NCBI RefSeq assembly: GCF_000812565.1 | Contig: NZ_JTAM01000004.1 | Coordinates: 186,001 to 250,000 of the forward strand | Origin: Flammeovirga sp. OC4 | GTDB lineage: Bacteria; Bacteroidota; Bacteroidia; Cytophagales; Flammeovirgaceae | Reading direction: 5' to 3' | DNA: 64,000 nt | Shown: positions 42,286 to 52,800 of the stretch, piece after piece | Layout of the letters: each line of letters starts with the position of its first letter | Numbering within the stretch: position 1 is the stretch's first letter | Program-made: the position numbers and the translations under genes | The notes under the pieces: generated by a model | Told to the model about the DNA's origin: nothing | The model's database searches: none | The model's input: only the letters and a program-made list of their open reading frames with translations

Positions 42286-42799
42286 TGTTGTCAAAAACAA
42301 AATCCATACGGTTTTCAACAGACTCAAATGGAAGGTAAATTAGTTCAAATCCACACTCTAAATAGGTTTCTTCAAGCACTTTAGAGAGTGATTTTTGATA
42401 AGAAAATGATTCAGGTCTTTGGGGATCAGTGATATAAATCTTCTCCCATGGAAGTGCAAAAAAAACCTGCTTATGATAATATTTCTGATAAGGAAACGCT
42501 GTTAATTCTTTTTGAATGGGTTTGTTTTGAAACTTCAGATAGGCTATTGTATCAATAATACTGCGATCGCAAAAAACTGCATCTGGATTATCTTTTAATT
42601 GATGCTTTGTTTTTTGAAATACTAATTCACTAAACCGTTCTACATCTTTCCAGGGCATTCCTTCTCCACCCGTCAACTGTTCATGCATAATCACCTGTCG
42701 GGAAGCTTCGGGCATTGTAGGAGTACCGTCATTATTTATTGCATTAATTAATGTCGTTTTTCCTGTACCTGCTGCGCCTGAGATGATGTATTTTTGCAT
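42260..42799 (-). CDS. P-loop ATPase/kinase-like protein (AAA_28 type)
   Basis: 179 residues. Walker A SGAAGTGKTTLINAI (residues 7-21), a Walker B-like AVFCDRSIIDTIAYLKF, and a C-terminal CGFELIYLPFESVENRMDFV segment match the small NadR-like/AAA_28 ATP-binding proteins, which resemble nucleoside or metabolite kinases. The substrate is unknown. It lies downstream of cbiB on the same strand, separated by a structured repeat (42895-43065), and its 3' end contains the promoter of the riboswitch operon. A role as a salvage kinase for a cobalamin precursor is only a guess from location. Confidence 0.75.
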   Translation of the reverse strand: MQKYIISGAAGTGKTTLINAINNDGTPTMPEASRQVIMHEQLTGGEGMPWKDVERFSELVFQKTKHQLKDNPDAVFCDRSIIDTIAYLKFQNKPIQKELTAFPYQKYYHKQVFFALPWEKIYITDPQRPESFSYQKSLSKVLEETYLECGFELIYLPFESVENRMDFVFDNICMAMKIK

Positions 42800-42894
42800 T
42801 ATAAAAGTTGAATTAAAATTCTAGTAGTTAGACGATCTACACCTTTAAAAATTTACAAGAAAATTGAATCCTCACCTCCCTTTTCTTGTGTGTT

Positions 42895-43065
42895 CTTCAT
42901 TTTTTCCATTGATGAAAAAACGAAGCAAAAAAATCTAGGCTGTGAAGTCAAAAGCTAAATTTTGCTCCATAAGCCTAAAATCTTCAAAACTCGCTGCGCT
43001 CAAACAAAAGAAGATTTTTTAACGGCTTATTACACAAAATTCTTAACGCTTTTCCCTTCAATGCC
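42895..43065. repeat. Structured intergenic repeat, copy 3 of 3
   Basis: Closest to copy 2 in the 5' hairpin (TTTTTTC/GAAAAAA), but the internal stems differ: AATTTTG (42958-42964)/CAAAATT (43035-43041), TAAGCC/GGCTTA, and apical AAAATCTTC/GAAGATTTT in place of AATGATTTT/AAAATCATT. All pairs are kept. The loop ACTCGCTGCGCTCAAAC is unchanged. It fills most of the 319-base gap between the AAA gene and cbiB. Confidence 0.82.
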
Positions 43066-43118
43066 ACCTGAGTGTCCTAAACCTCATCAATTGTAATTTT
43101 CTGTCAACATTCAAATTT

Positions 43119-44054
43119 TCAAAGTGCTATTAGAGTGTAAATAGAAACGATTGACAATATGAAAAGCCAGCTTGTAGCATAGTTGACATTACCTACTTTG
43201 AAAATTTCTTGATGCTGAATATTTCTATCATTATGACCTATATAAGGCTTATCTACTAATTTCCCTCCGTAAAAATTGGGTCCTCCAAATCTCACATTAA
43301 GAATATAAGCCAATGCTGCTTCTGGATAGCCGGCATTTGGGCTACTGTGTTTTTTTCCTTCTGAGAAAACCGTAAAAAGTCCACCTAAACGGAAAGTAAC
43401 AATCAACATAAAGAGAGCTGTTAAACGGGCTGGAATATAGTTGGCTACATCGTCCAGTCTGGCGGCAAATTTACCAAACTTTTCGTAACGCTCATTTTTG
43501 TAACCAATCATGGAATCAAAGGTATTGATCATCTTATATGCCATAGCACCCGGCACTCCGAAAACGGCAAAGTAAAAAAGTGGAGCGATCACGCCATCAC
43601 TTAAGTTTTCTGACATGGTTTCTAATGTTGCTGTGCGAATTTGCTGTGCACTTAATTCAGAGGTATCACGCCCTACAATCCATGACAATCGCTTTCTTCC
43701 AGCTTCTAACCCGTCTTTTTCTAATGCATTAAAAACGGCAATTCCTTCTTTGACCAACGTCTTATTCGCCAAACAATAGAACAGTAAAATAATACTGATT
43801 ACCGAAGTAATAATTGCATTAAAAGAATGTAGCAAACCTAAAAAATAATAAGGCACGGCAAAAGAGAGACTCACCAATATAATCGTCAGAAGGGCGCCTT
43901 TGATGAGTTTATTCTTGCCTTTATTCAACCTTTTTTCTCCAAAAGAAATCAAATTTCCATACCCCACAATAAGATGAGGTAATGACCTTGGATCTCCAAA
44001 AATAAGGTCTAAAACAAAAGCAATAGTTAGTATAATGACAGATGCTAAATCCAT
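43119..44054 (-). CDS. cbiB: Adenosylcobinamide-phosphate synthase
   Basis: 311 residues, an inner-membrane protein with several spans. It attaches aminopropanol phosphate to adenosylcobyric acid. Family signs: VLDLIFGDPRSLPHLIVGYG at the N-terminus, RDTSELSAQQIRTATLETMSENLSDG, FAVFGVPGAMAYKMINTFDSMIGYKNERY and SPNAGYPEAALAYILNVRFGG. Its start overlaps the cobD stop by ten bases, and the two enzymes work in sequence, since CobD makes the aminopropanol phosphate used here. A structured repeat separates it from the AAA gene downstream. Confidence 0.95.
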   Translation of the reverse strand: MDLASVIILTIAFVLDLIFGDPRSLPHLIVGYGNLISFGEKRLNKGKNKLIKGALLTIILVSLSFAVPYYFLGLLHSFNAIITSVISIILLFYCLANKTLVKEGIAVFNALEKDGLEAGRKRLSWIVGRDTSELSAQQIRTATLETMSENLSDGVIAPLFYFAVFGVPGAMAYKMINTFDSMIGYKNERYEKFGKFAARLDDVANYIPARLTALFMLIVTFRLGGLFTVFSEGKKHSSPNAGYPEAALAYILNVRFGGPNFYGGKLVDKPYIGHNDRNIQHQEIFKVGNVNYATSWLFILSIVSIYTLIAL

Positions 44055-45049
44055 GATTTTAATGCTTTAATGATTTGTTCGTTAGCCATTGGTAACTGTA
44101 CTGAAAGTCGAATATGCTCTCCTTCCAAATTGGTGAAGTTGGTGGCATCACGAATTAAAATTCCTTTTTCAATTAAGTAGTTTTTTAACTCACTTGCCTT
44201 TCCTTTTAAGAGCTTCACTAAGAAATAAGAGGTGTTAGTAGATTGTATTTCTATAAAATCTATTTCCTTTAATTGCTCTTGAAAAACCTTTCGCTCTTCC
44301 AATAATTGATCAATATCAAAAATCAAATCATCGTAGTTTTCAAACAAAAACTTCCCTGCCGAAAGTGCCAATCCATTTACACTCCATGGGATTCGGATGG
44401 CTTTCAAGCTATCAACTTTTAATGCATTAGAAATGATATAGCCTAAGCGGAGCCCAGGAATGGTAAAAGTTTTCGTCAGAGAACGGACAATGATTAAGTT
44501 ATCATATTTTTTGACCAATGGCACAACTGAAATTGTGGCTGAAGTGAACTCAATATAGGCTTCATCAATCACAAAAGTTGTCTTAGTATTTTCCTTTAGT
44601 AGATGTTCTATTTCTTCAAAAGTGAAAATACTTCCCGTAGGATTATTAGGGTTACAGATAAAGACTAAATCATTACAATGCTCTTGAATCACATTTCTAT
44701 CGACCACTTGATAATCTACCTCATGGATTCTACAAGCATCTTCATATTCTGAAAAAGTGGGCCCAACAATAGTGGCTGATTTCCCTCTAAACAGCTGTGC
44801 AATCAGATAAAAAGCTTCAATGGCTCCGTTGGTAAAAAGAAAATTGTCTGCTGGTAAATCATAGCGTTTTGAGGCACAAACTGAAAGTTCCTCTGCTGCA
44901 GGAGAGGGATAGTTTTGAATGTTATGCAACTGATTTTTTAAGGTATCCAGTATGGCTGGAGGGCATCCTTTATAAAAAACGTTGGAGCTGAAGTTGTGTT
45001 TGATTTGACCTTTTACCAAATGAAGGTCATCACCATGTCCGTTTAGCAT
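44045..45049 (-). CDS. cobD: Threonine-phosphate decarboxylase (histidinol-phosphate aminotransferase fold)
   Basis: 334 residues of PLP fold type I. N-terminal NGHGDDLHLVKGQIKHNFSSNV resembles the HGGD start of CobD. Other marks are VFICNPNNPTGSIF, VIDEAYIEFTS with the cofactor Asp, and the PLP lysine in VRSLTKTFTIPGLRLGY. It should decarboxylate L-threonine O-3-phosphate to (R)-1-amino-2-propanol phosphate for the nucleotide loop. It lies between cobQ and cbiB, overlapping both (seven and ten bases), which favours CobD over a histidine-pathway aminotransferase. Called CobC in the aerobic nomenclature. Confidence 0.9.
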   Translation of the reverse strand: MLNGHGDDLHLVKGQIKHNFSSNVFYKGCPPAILDTLKNQLHNIQNYPSPAAEELSVCASKRYDLPADNFLFTNGAIEAFYLIAQLFRGKSATIVGPTFSEYEDACRIHEVDYQVVDRNVIQEHCNDLVFICNPNNPTGSIFTFEEIEHLLKENTKTTFVIDEAYIEFTSATISVVPLVKKYDNLIIVRSLTKTFTIPGLRLGYIISNALKVDSLKAIRIPWSVNGLALSAGKFLFENYDDLIFDIDQLLEERKVFQEQLKEIDFIEIQSTNTSYFLVKLLKGKASELKNYLIEKGILIRDATNFTNLEGEHIRLSVQLPMANEQIIKALKSWI

Positions 45050-46497
45050 ATATCTTCCATGATTTTATTGATCTCCAAATTCTCTTCTACCCAGTCTGCC
45101 AACTTATCAAATTGCTCTCCTTTGAACGTCTTGTAATCTAAAGCCTCTGCATCAGGAAACTTTCTTTTCAATAGCTCATTGACCACTACTTGATTATCAA
45201 AAACACCATGCAAATACGTACCCCAACTCAATTTCCCATCAAAAAATCCTTCCTTCACATCTCCCATTGTATTCAATGCAAAAGCTTCTGGCACCAACGT
45301 TTCACCCATATGAATCTCATATCCTTCACACACCTCATCGTAATTCTTAAAGGCAAATTGTTGTTGTACGGTTTGTTTACTTTTCGATAAAGTCGTTTCA
45401 ATATCAAAAATTCCTAATCCCAATTCTTCTTCTTTTTCTCCTTCTACATGATGTGGATCGTAAACCACATTACCCAACATCTGATAGCCTCCGCAAACGC
45501 CTATGATTGGAATTTTATCATACAATTCACCAATCAATTTATCGATACCTTCTTCCTTCAGCTTCGCTAGATCATTCATGGTGTTTTTTGTACCCGGAAG
45601 TACAATCACATCGGCCTTTTTCAGTTCTGCATGATCTCTAGTATAATACAAGTTGATCAATGGCTCATTTTCCAAGGCTTGGAAGTCGGTGTAATTCGAC
45701 ATATAATAATGCTTCACTACTGCCACATTGAGCATTCCTTCTTCCGCTGTTATATTTCTAGTGCTTAAAGCAACAGAATCTTCTTCTTCAATAATTATAT
45801 CTTGGGCATAAGGCAATACACCCAAAACAGGATAGCCCGTCAACTCTTCCAACTTCTTCTTTCCTTCTACAAAAAGGCTTGCGTCCCCTCTAAATTTATT
45901 GATGATAATGCCTTTCAATAATTCCTTTTCCCAATCTTCCAATAAAGCAATCGTGCCATAGACACTACCAAAAACGCCTCCTCTATCAATATCCGCTACC
46001 AAATAAACACACGCATTGGCCGCTTTTGCCATACGCATATTTACAATATCTCGATGCTTTAAATTCAGTTCACTAATACTCCCTGCCCCCTCCATGACGA
46101 TGGGACCGTACTGATCAGAAAGTTTATGAAAGGCTTTTTGAGCTTCCGCAAAGAGGTGTTTCTTATTTTCTCCTAGGAAATAATCTTTCGCTGTTTGATC
46201 ACCGATTGGTTTACCATGCAGTACTACTTGTGATTTATTTTTTGCAGAAGGTTTTAATAAAACAGGATTCATCTCTACCATTACGGGCAACTGACATGCT
46301 TCTGCCTGTACCGCTTGTGCCCTTCCAATTTCTAGTCCATCGTAAGTTGCAAAACTATTCAGCGACATGTTTTGGGCTTTGAAAGGTGCCGGTTGATAGC
46401 CTTTATTTTTCAACCAACGGCAGATACCTGTGGTAATCCAACTTTTCCCTACGTCAGAACCGGTACCTACCAGCATGATAGGACGCATGTTTTTCAT
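45043..46497 (-). CDS. cobQ: Cobyric acid synthase
   Basis: 484 residues. Amidates the b, d, e and g side chains of adenosylcobyrinate a,c-diamide with glutamine and ATP. N-terminal ATPase domain: LVGTGSDVGKSWITTGICR, PFKAQNMSLNSFAT and GRAQAVQAEAC. C-terminal amidotransferase domain: nucleophile Cys in PIIGVCGGYQMLG and a His in GTYLHGVFDN. Start is ATG at 46497; a second ATG three codons later is equally possible. First gene of the cobQ-cobD-cbiB block, which has no riboswitch of its own. Called CbiP in the early-cobalt nomenclature. Confidence 0.96.
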   Translation of the reverse strand: MKNMRPIMLVGTGSDVGKSWITTGICRWLKNKGYQPAPFKAQNMSLNSFATYDGLEIGRAQAVQAEACQLPVMVEMNPVLLKPSAKNKSQVVLHGKPIGDQTAKDYFLGENKKHLFAEAQKAFHKLSDQYGPIVMEGAGSISELNLKHRDIVNMRMAKAANACVYLVADIDRGGVFGSVYGTIALLEDWEKELLKGIIINKFRGDASLFVEGKKKLEELTGYPVLGVLPYAQDIIIEEEDSVALSTRNITAEEGMLNVAVVKHYYMSNYTDFQALENEPLINLYYTRDHAELKKADVIVLPGTKNTMNDLAKLKEEGIDKLIGELYDKIPIIGVCGGYQMLGNVVYDPHHVEGEKEEELGLGIFDIETTLSKSKQTVQQQFAFKNYDEVCEGYEIHMGETLVPEAFALNTMGDVKEGFFDGKLSWGTYLHGVFDNQVVVNELLKRKFPDAEALDYKTFKGEQFDKLADWVEENLEINKIMEDIC

Positions 46498-46790
46498 TTT
46501 AGTTTGATGTTAATTTCGGCTAAGTACTCCGGTGGTCAATTAAACTATACTTTAATTATGATCAGCTACTTAAAGAGTAATTAGTCCTATTTATAAAACT
46601 TGGTTACTTCTTAATTCGATATTAAAGAGAGATGAATGAAATTTATAGCGAACTAAGAAATATGACACTAAGGTAAATAATATTTTTTGATCCATAGGTT
46701 AGCAATCTTTTTAATGGAGTCTAATTATTGTCATACTTTTTCTCAAAGAAGTGGTTATTGATGCATCGATAGACTTCATTTAATGGAAAT
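46498..46790. other. Gap between cobQ and the cellulase terminator
   Basis: 293 AT-rich bases with no reading frame of note. It should hold the cobQ promoter on the minus strand, but I find no exact -33/-7 match. There is no B12 riboswitch core here. Confidence 0.5.
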
Positions 46791-46826
46791 AAAAAAGTGA
46801 TACCGCCTAAAAATAGACGGCATCAC
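46791..46826 (-). terminator. Terminator of the GH9-GH48 gene
   Basis: GTGATACCGCCT (46797-46808) pairs with AGACGGCATCAC (46815-46826) with two mismatches. On the minus strand it is followed by six T (46791-46796). It lies 43 bases past the stop codon. Confidence 0.85.
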
Positions 46827-46868
46827 CCATAATTGACAATTGAATCTAAATCACTACTACGCTAATGA

Positions 46869-49800
46869 TTATCTTTTAATGACCTTCTTACGAAGCACTT
46901 CATTTTTCTCATGACTAATAATCTCGAAAACATATGTTCCTGAAGGAAGATCCGATAGGGACACTTCCATAGTACTGATGCTTTCTAAATTATCGATTGC
47001 TTTTACATGATGTCCTAATAAATTGTAAACATTAATAGAAGCATTTCCAACAGCTCTATTCAATGCAATTTTAATAGTGCCTGATGTTGGGTTAGGACTA
47101 AGCACAGCATCTAAGCTTTCTGCCTCAAACGCTGAGTCTAATGATTTTTGAGTACTTATTCTTGCTGAAGATGATACATCATTTCCACCGAAGAAGAATC
47201 CATACTCTGCATTGGCTAATGCCACTTCGATTTGTGCCCAACCTCTATGGTAACGTTGTGTATAAGGCTCCCCTGCCAAGTAGGCTTCTTCTAATCTTGC
47301 AAACTCAGGATCGTCTTTGTATTGAGGACGAATATCTAAGAATGACATTCCTGATTGAATTGTCGCACCACTTGGTAATGTACCTGTAAACGTTTCCGGA
47401 ACATATACTTCTTGCTCGAAGATTCTTGCAAAGTCAGCTCTCTCTTCTAATGAAGCAACACCTTTGTCATCACGGTAAGTTACCCACATTCTATCCAAGA
47501 TTTCTTTTGCTAAATATTGAGCAGCTGTATCAAGAGTAGCATACTTTTCGGTTGCTGCCGCATAGTAGATCAATGTTTTTGCTAAAGAAGCAGCCACACC
47601 TAAATCTTGATTGTAGCTTGTCACCGTTACGTGAAGATTTGCATTGTCACCTGGGTTTGCAGGATCCCAAGTATCCGGCTCACCTGTCCATTCTAATCCA
47701 GCAGGAATATCAAAATCGTTATCACCTACTAAAACCGTCTCGTTGACAGCCCACTGTGCCCACTTCGTAATCAAGTCTCTTGCTCTTGGATCGTTGTTGA
47801 TGTAGTACAATTCAGCAATACGCTCCATTGACCATACTTGCCATCCGAACCATCCACCTGAACCTGGATCGTGATACACTGGGTTTTCATCATAAGCCAT
47901 ATCGTAGAAAGTAGATTTACCTGCAGGATAAACGCTGTAATCACCATTCCAGCTGTTTGTTGCTCCACCTGCTATACCACCTTCAGCAGATTGTAACCAA
48001 GTATAGAATTCTAATTGACGGTCTAAACTTGTCGACCAATCTCTTACACCATTTGCTGAAACCGGCTTCAATTCTTCAACTTGAGATAATGCATAAGCCG
48101 CTACTGGGTTTTGATACCCAAAGTGGCAGTGTGATGCTCCAATTCTAAATGCCCATGCTGCAGAAGCGTCTGTTGCTCCACCCCATGACATGTACCATGA
48201 CATTAGGTAATGCACATTATCATAGCTTGTTTGAGATGTCGCATTTGGATCTTGTGCACCTAGTGGTTTGAAGTACTTATCAAACATCGCTAATCTCAAG
48301 TAATCACCCATTTTAGAGGCTTTATCCAAATCTAAGTTGCTTAAACTTACCCCTTGCTCTTTTGCGTATTCGTAAGCCCAATACATTACTTGAACTGCTC
48401 TTGCGTCTGCATCCGGAGCACTTGTGTATCTCCATTGCGTAGAGTAAGCTTTATCTTGTGTAAATAATGGTAAGAAACCATCTGCACTACCCCACTTAAA
48501 TGCCTCCCATGATGGATGAGGAACCGTTTCAAATACTGACTCTTGCTCACCTCTTTGGAATGTATTGATATATGAAGGAGCACTTACGCCATCTCCACGA
48601 TTACCATAGCCGTAGAAGTTATCATTGTCCAATAACCAGTGCATTTGGTAGATATGAGGATTACCATATGCTGCTTCTAATTCAGCTGAAACATAATCTC
48701 CTTTCACTGGATTTGTGAAATCTAATGGAGCAGGATATAATTCAGGAAGTGGGAATTCAGGAGCGTAAGCTGCTGGACTTGATGGGTCATAAGCACCATT
48801 TGTTGGTTGATCTTCTGCTGTTGGAATGATAAACTGTTCTGTTTTTCTCCATACTTCTTTTAATGGCTCCCAATCTCCTGTAATTCTACCATGCATTGCT
48901 TCTAACCACATCCAGTAAGAATATAATTCTGAAGTCGACTCATGACCATGATCTGGAGCTTCTACAATCAGTGATTCTACAGAGTGATGTGGAGATCCTT
49001 CTGGACTGAAATATCCATTAGCAGGATCTAAATACATATTTCTCATTTCTACGAAACGCTGAATGTACTCATTGTCTGTTGTTGGTGGAGGAGTAATAAT
49101 CACATCATCTTCTTCTGCAGTGATTGTAATGATTGCTTCATCTGATCCACCTTTTGCATCCGTAACCGTCAATGTTACATCATAGCTTCCAGCTACTGTA
49201 TAAGTATGAGTCGTTAAGGCGCCTTCTGCTGTTGTTCCATCACCAAAGTCCCATGCGTAAGATAAAGTATCGCCATCTGCATCAGTAGAACCTGATCCGT
49301 CAAAGCTTACTACAAATGGAATGTTACCAATTATTCCATCCACTGAAATACTTGCTACAGGAGGTGTATTTTCCACTGGAATAGTACCATCATCACAAGA
49401 AGGAGCTGTTGCTGAATTATTGAAATAGATAGTAAAACCACCTGTCTGTGATACTAATACAAGGTTATCTGTATCAATAGTTACCCAATATGCACCGTCT
49501 AAACCTGTGAAACCTGAACCTGTAATCGTCACTGAAGGCTGTGCACTAGCTAACGTCTGTGATATATTTGGCAATAAATCAACATACCAATTAGGAACAC
49601 CATCATTTGTATTGAATGCAAACTGATATAATCCATTATTCTCTGCATCCCAGTTAATCGTGAATTCTCTCATATTTGAAAGATCTGGACCAGCATTTCC
49701 TAATACATGAATATTCGCGAAAGCACTTGAAATGCTTGCTAATGAAGTCGATTGAGGTGCTCCAAATGTACAATCACCTTCTTCTACTGGAGGAACACTA

Positions 49801-52800
49801 TCAGTTGTCACTGTAATTGTTTCACTCGCAGTACTTGAAGCTCCTTCTGTATCCGTCACTGTTAATGTTACCACATAAGCACCTACTTCTGTAAAAGTAT
49901 GAGTTATAGCAACACCTGTATCTGCCATTCCATTACCGAAGTCCCAAGCATATGTCAAACTATCACCGTCAGCATCTGTTGAACCAGAAGCATCAAAACT
50001 AACTGCCAATGGTAAATTGCCATTTGTAACATCTGCAGTCATAGCCGCTACTGGAGCTGTATTTTCTACTGGAGGATTAACCACTTCACCACACTCTGGA
50101 GCTGTAGCAGATGTACTGAAGTAAATAGTATATCCTTTTGTTTTTGATACTAACACGAAATTACCTGCATCAACAGTAGCCCAATAGTCGCCATCAAAAC
50201 CGGCAATTCCTGAACCGCTAATTGTTGCTGAAGGATTCGGTTCATTGAAGTTATGTGTGACATTACTCTTTAAATCCACAAACCAGGATGGAGAACCATT
50301 GTCAGTATTCATTGAGAATTGGTAAAGGCCATTATTTGTGGCATTCCAATTAATCGTAAATGTTCTGATGTTTGACAAATCCGGTCCTCCATTACCTAAC
50401 ACATAAATATGATTGTAATCTACATTATCTAAAGAAGGTAAAGCACTACTCAAAGGTGTTCCAAAACCGCAATCCGATTCTATTACTTCCGCAACTGTAA
50501 CTACTGATGAAATGACATCTGTTTCTCCATCAGTATTTGTCACTGTCAATGTTACAGTATACTCTCCCACTTCTGTGTAAGTATGATTTACAGTAACACC
50601 ACTCGCTGTAGTACTATCCCCTAAATCCCATGAATAACTTAATAGCGTTTCCAAGTTGTTTGTTGAAGAAGAAGCATTAAAAGCTACATCCAATGGTGCT
50701 GTACCTGTAGTTGGAGATGCTGTAAATGCCGCTTTCAATTCTGGGATGATCACCTCATTCACAACAATTGTTTCAGTTGCAGGAGATGAAGTGTTTTCTC
50801 CATCACTTACCGTTAAAGTAATGGTGTAAGTACCCGGCAGTGTATAAATAACTGATGGTGCAACTTCTGTTGATGTTTCTCCGTTACCGAAGTCCCAAGA
50901 GTACGTCAAATTATCTCCATTAGGATCTGAAGAAGCTGATCCATCCAATGCAACTTCCAAAGGAGCAAAACCTTCTGTTAAGTTTGCAGTAAAAGAAGCT
51001 ACAGGGCTGTTTGCTCCACCAGGCTCTTCACCAAATACTAACACTCCATTATCATAAACTGGTATTCTTGGAGACTCATCTTCTGAATCTAATCCAAATG
51101 CTGACCAGTCATTTGAAGTATCATAAGGAACACCATTTCCAACTCTGAAATTGATCTGTACATCACGACGGAAAGCAGGATCACCGATAGGAGCAATTTG
51201 TTCTCCAGCTAAAGATACTTCTGCATAGTAGATATTATTAGTTGCATCCCAAGCCGCTACTGTCATCGTACTATTACCTTGTACTGAGTTTAATTCGGGT
51301 TGGTAATCCGCAATTGTATAACCTTCTGCTACACCTTCAGAAATATCGAAGAAGTAACGGAAAGAAAGTTTGTCTGTCACTCTTGAAGGCCAAGCTGTTC
51401 TGTTTTGAACTAAAACTCTTACTGTACTTCCTGAAGCGTTGTTGCTGTTGAATTTTGAGAAAGTTCTGATCTCTGCACGTGTTGGTACTTCAGGAACTGG
51501 GAAGTTTGCTAATGGATCTCCACCAAACTCTTGGTACATTCTTGCCAATGCTCCTGTAAAACAAGCATTGTAATCACAAGCCACCTCATTGGCAACATAA
51601 TCCGAACGGTCATCTTCAAATGCATCATTTGGCTCACCTGGGCCTCCTACCAATGCACCATATAATGTATGACTTGGATCGATTGGATTATTTAAAAGGT
51701 TATTTGCCCATGCTCCATGTGCTGATCTGTGATGCGGATTATAGGCAGGGTTATTTCCAAAGCCTACCATAAAACTTCTGTTGATCGGGTTATCACCCAA
51801 AGCATAATTGACTTGCTTCACGGCAAAATCATGATACTTTGCTTTTTTCTCAGGAGTAGTTGTCACGTTATCGCTGTAGATAAAAGCAATTAATGCCGTA
51901 TTCGAACTATGACGTAATGATCCCCACTGCATCAAGTGAGCTTGTCCACCAGGACTGTAAGGAATTCTATCTCCTTCAAAGCCATCTGTCCAGTAATCCA
52001 AGTGTCTTTCAGCATCCGTTTTGTACTCCTCTTTTCCTGTTAACTCAGACATTAAAACATAAATACCATATGCTTTATCATCCCAAGCTAATCCCCACTT
52101 ATAGGCTTTCAAAGTAGATTGTCCTTCATTCGATAAGTTTGTGTATTCTGATTCTGCTTTATCTAAATAAGTCGTTTTTCCAGTAGCTTTATATAACCAA
52201 GCTGCACCCCAAACTAACTCATCTTGATATCCACTAAATGAACGGTAGAACCCTGCCGCATCAGTGATTGATTCAGAATATACGCCTCTGTAGTTGTCTG
52301 CAAATGCATATAATTCCTCAGCGTGTTGTAGCAACAAAGCACTATACGCTGGATCAGAATCTTTAAAAACAATACTACAAGCCGCCATTGCTGCTGCAGT
52401 CTCTCCGGCTAAGTCAGAACCCGGGTTCGCTGCATCAATTTTATAAGCAGGTCGTGCCATTGTCATTACTTCCGGCGATCCCCAATACGCGTGATCAGGG
52501 CCACCTGCACCTACTTGACCATAAAACTCAGTAGGGCCAGTATGACATTTTATAAAATAGTCAGTAACGAAACGAAGATTCCTTTTCATTATTTCTAATT
52601 GCCCACTTTGTCTGTAAGCATCTTCGTATTCTACAACTCCCCATGCCAGTGTAGTAACACTAAAGGCCATCGGGAAACCAAATTTCACATGATCGCCGGC
52701 ATCATACCAGCCACCCGTGAGGTCTAATCCTACATCAGAGCCATCGTCTAATGCTGAATCGTCTCTCCATGTCACCCTGTTCCATTCGGGTAATTTTCCA

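Noticed and set aside
42895-43065. Integron attC sites
   Set aside because: Imperfect hairpins in series suggested attC, but no GTTRRRY/RYYYAAC ends, no integrase and no cassette layout are present.
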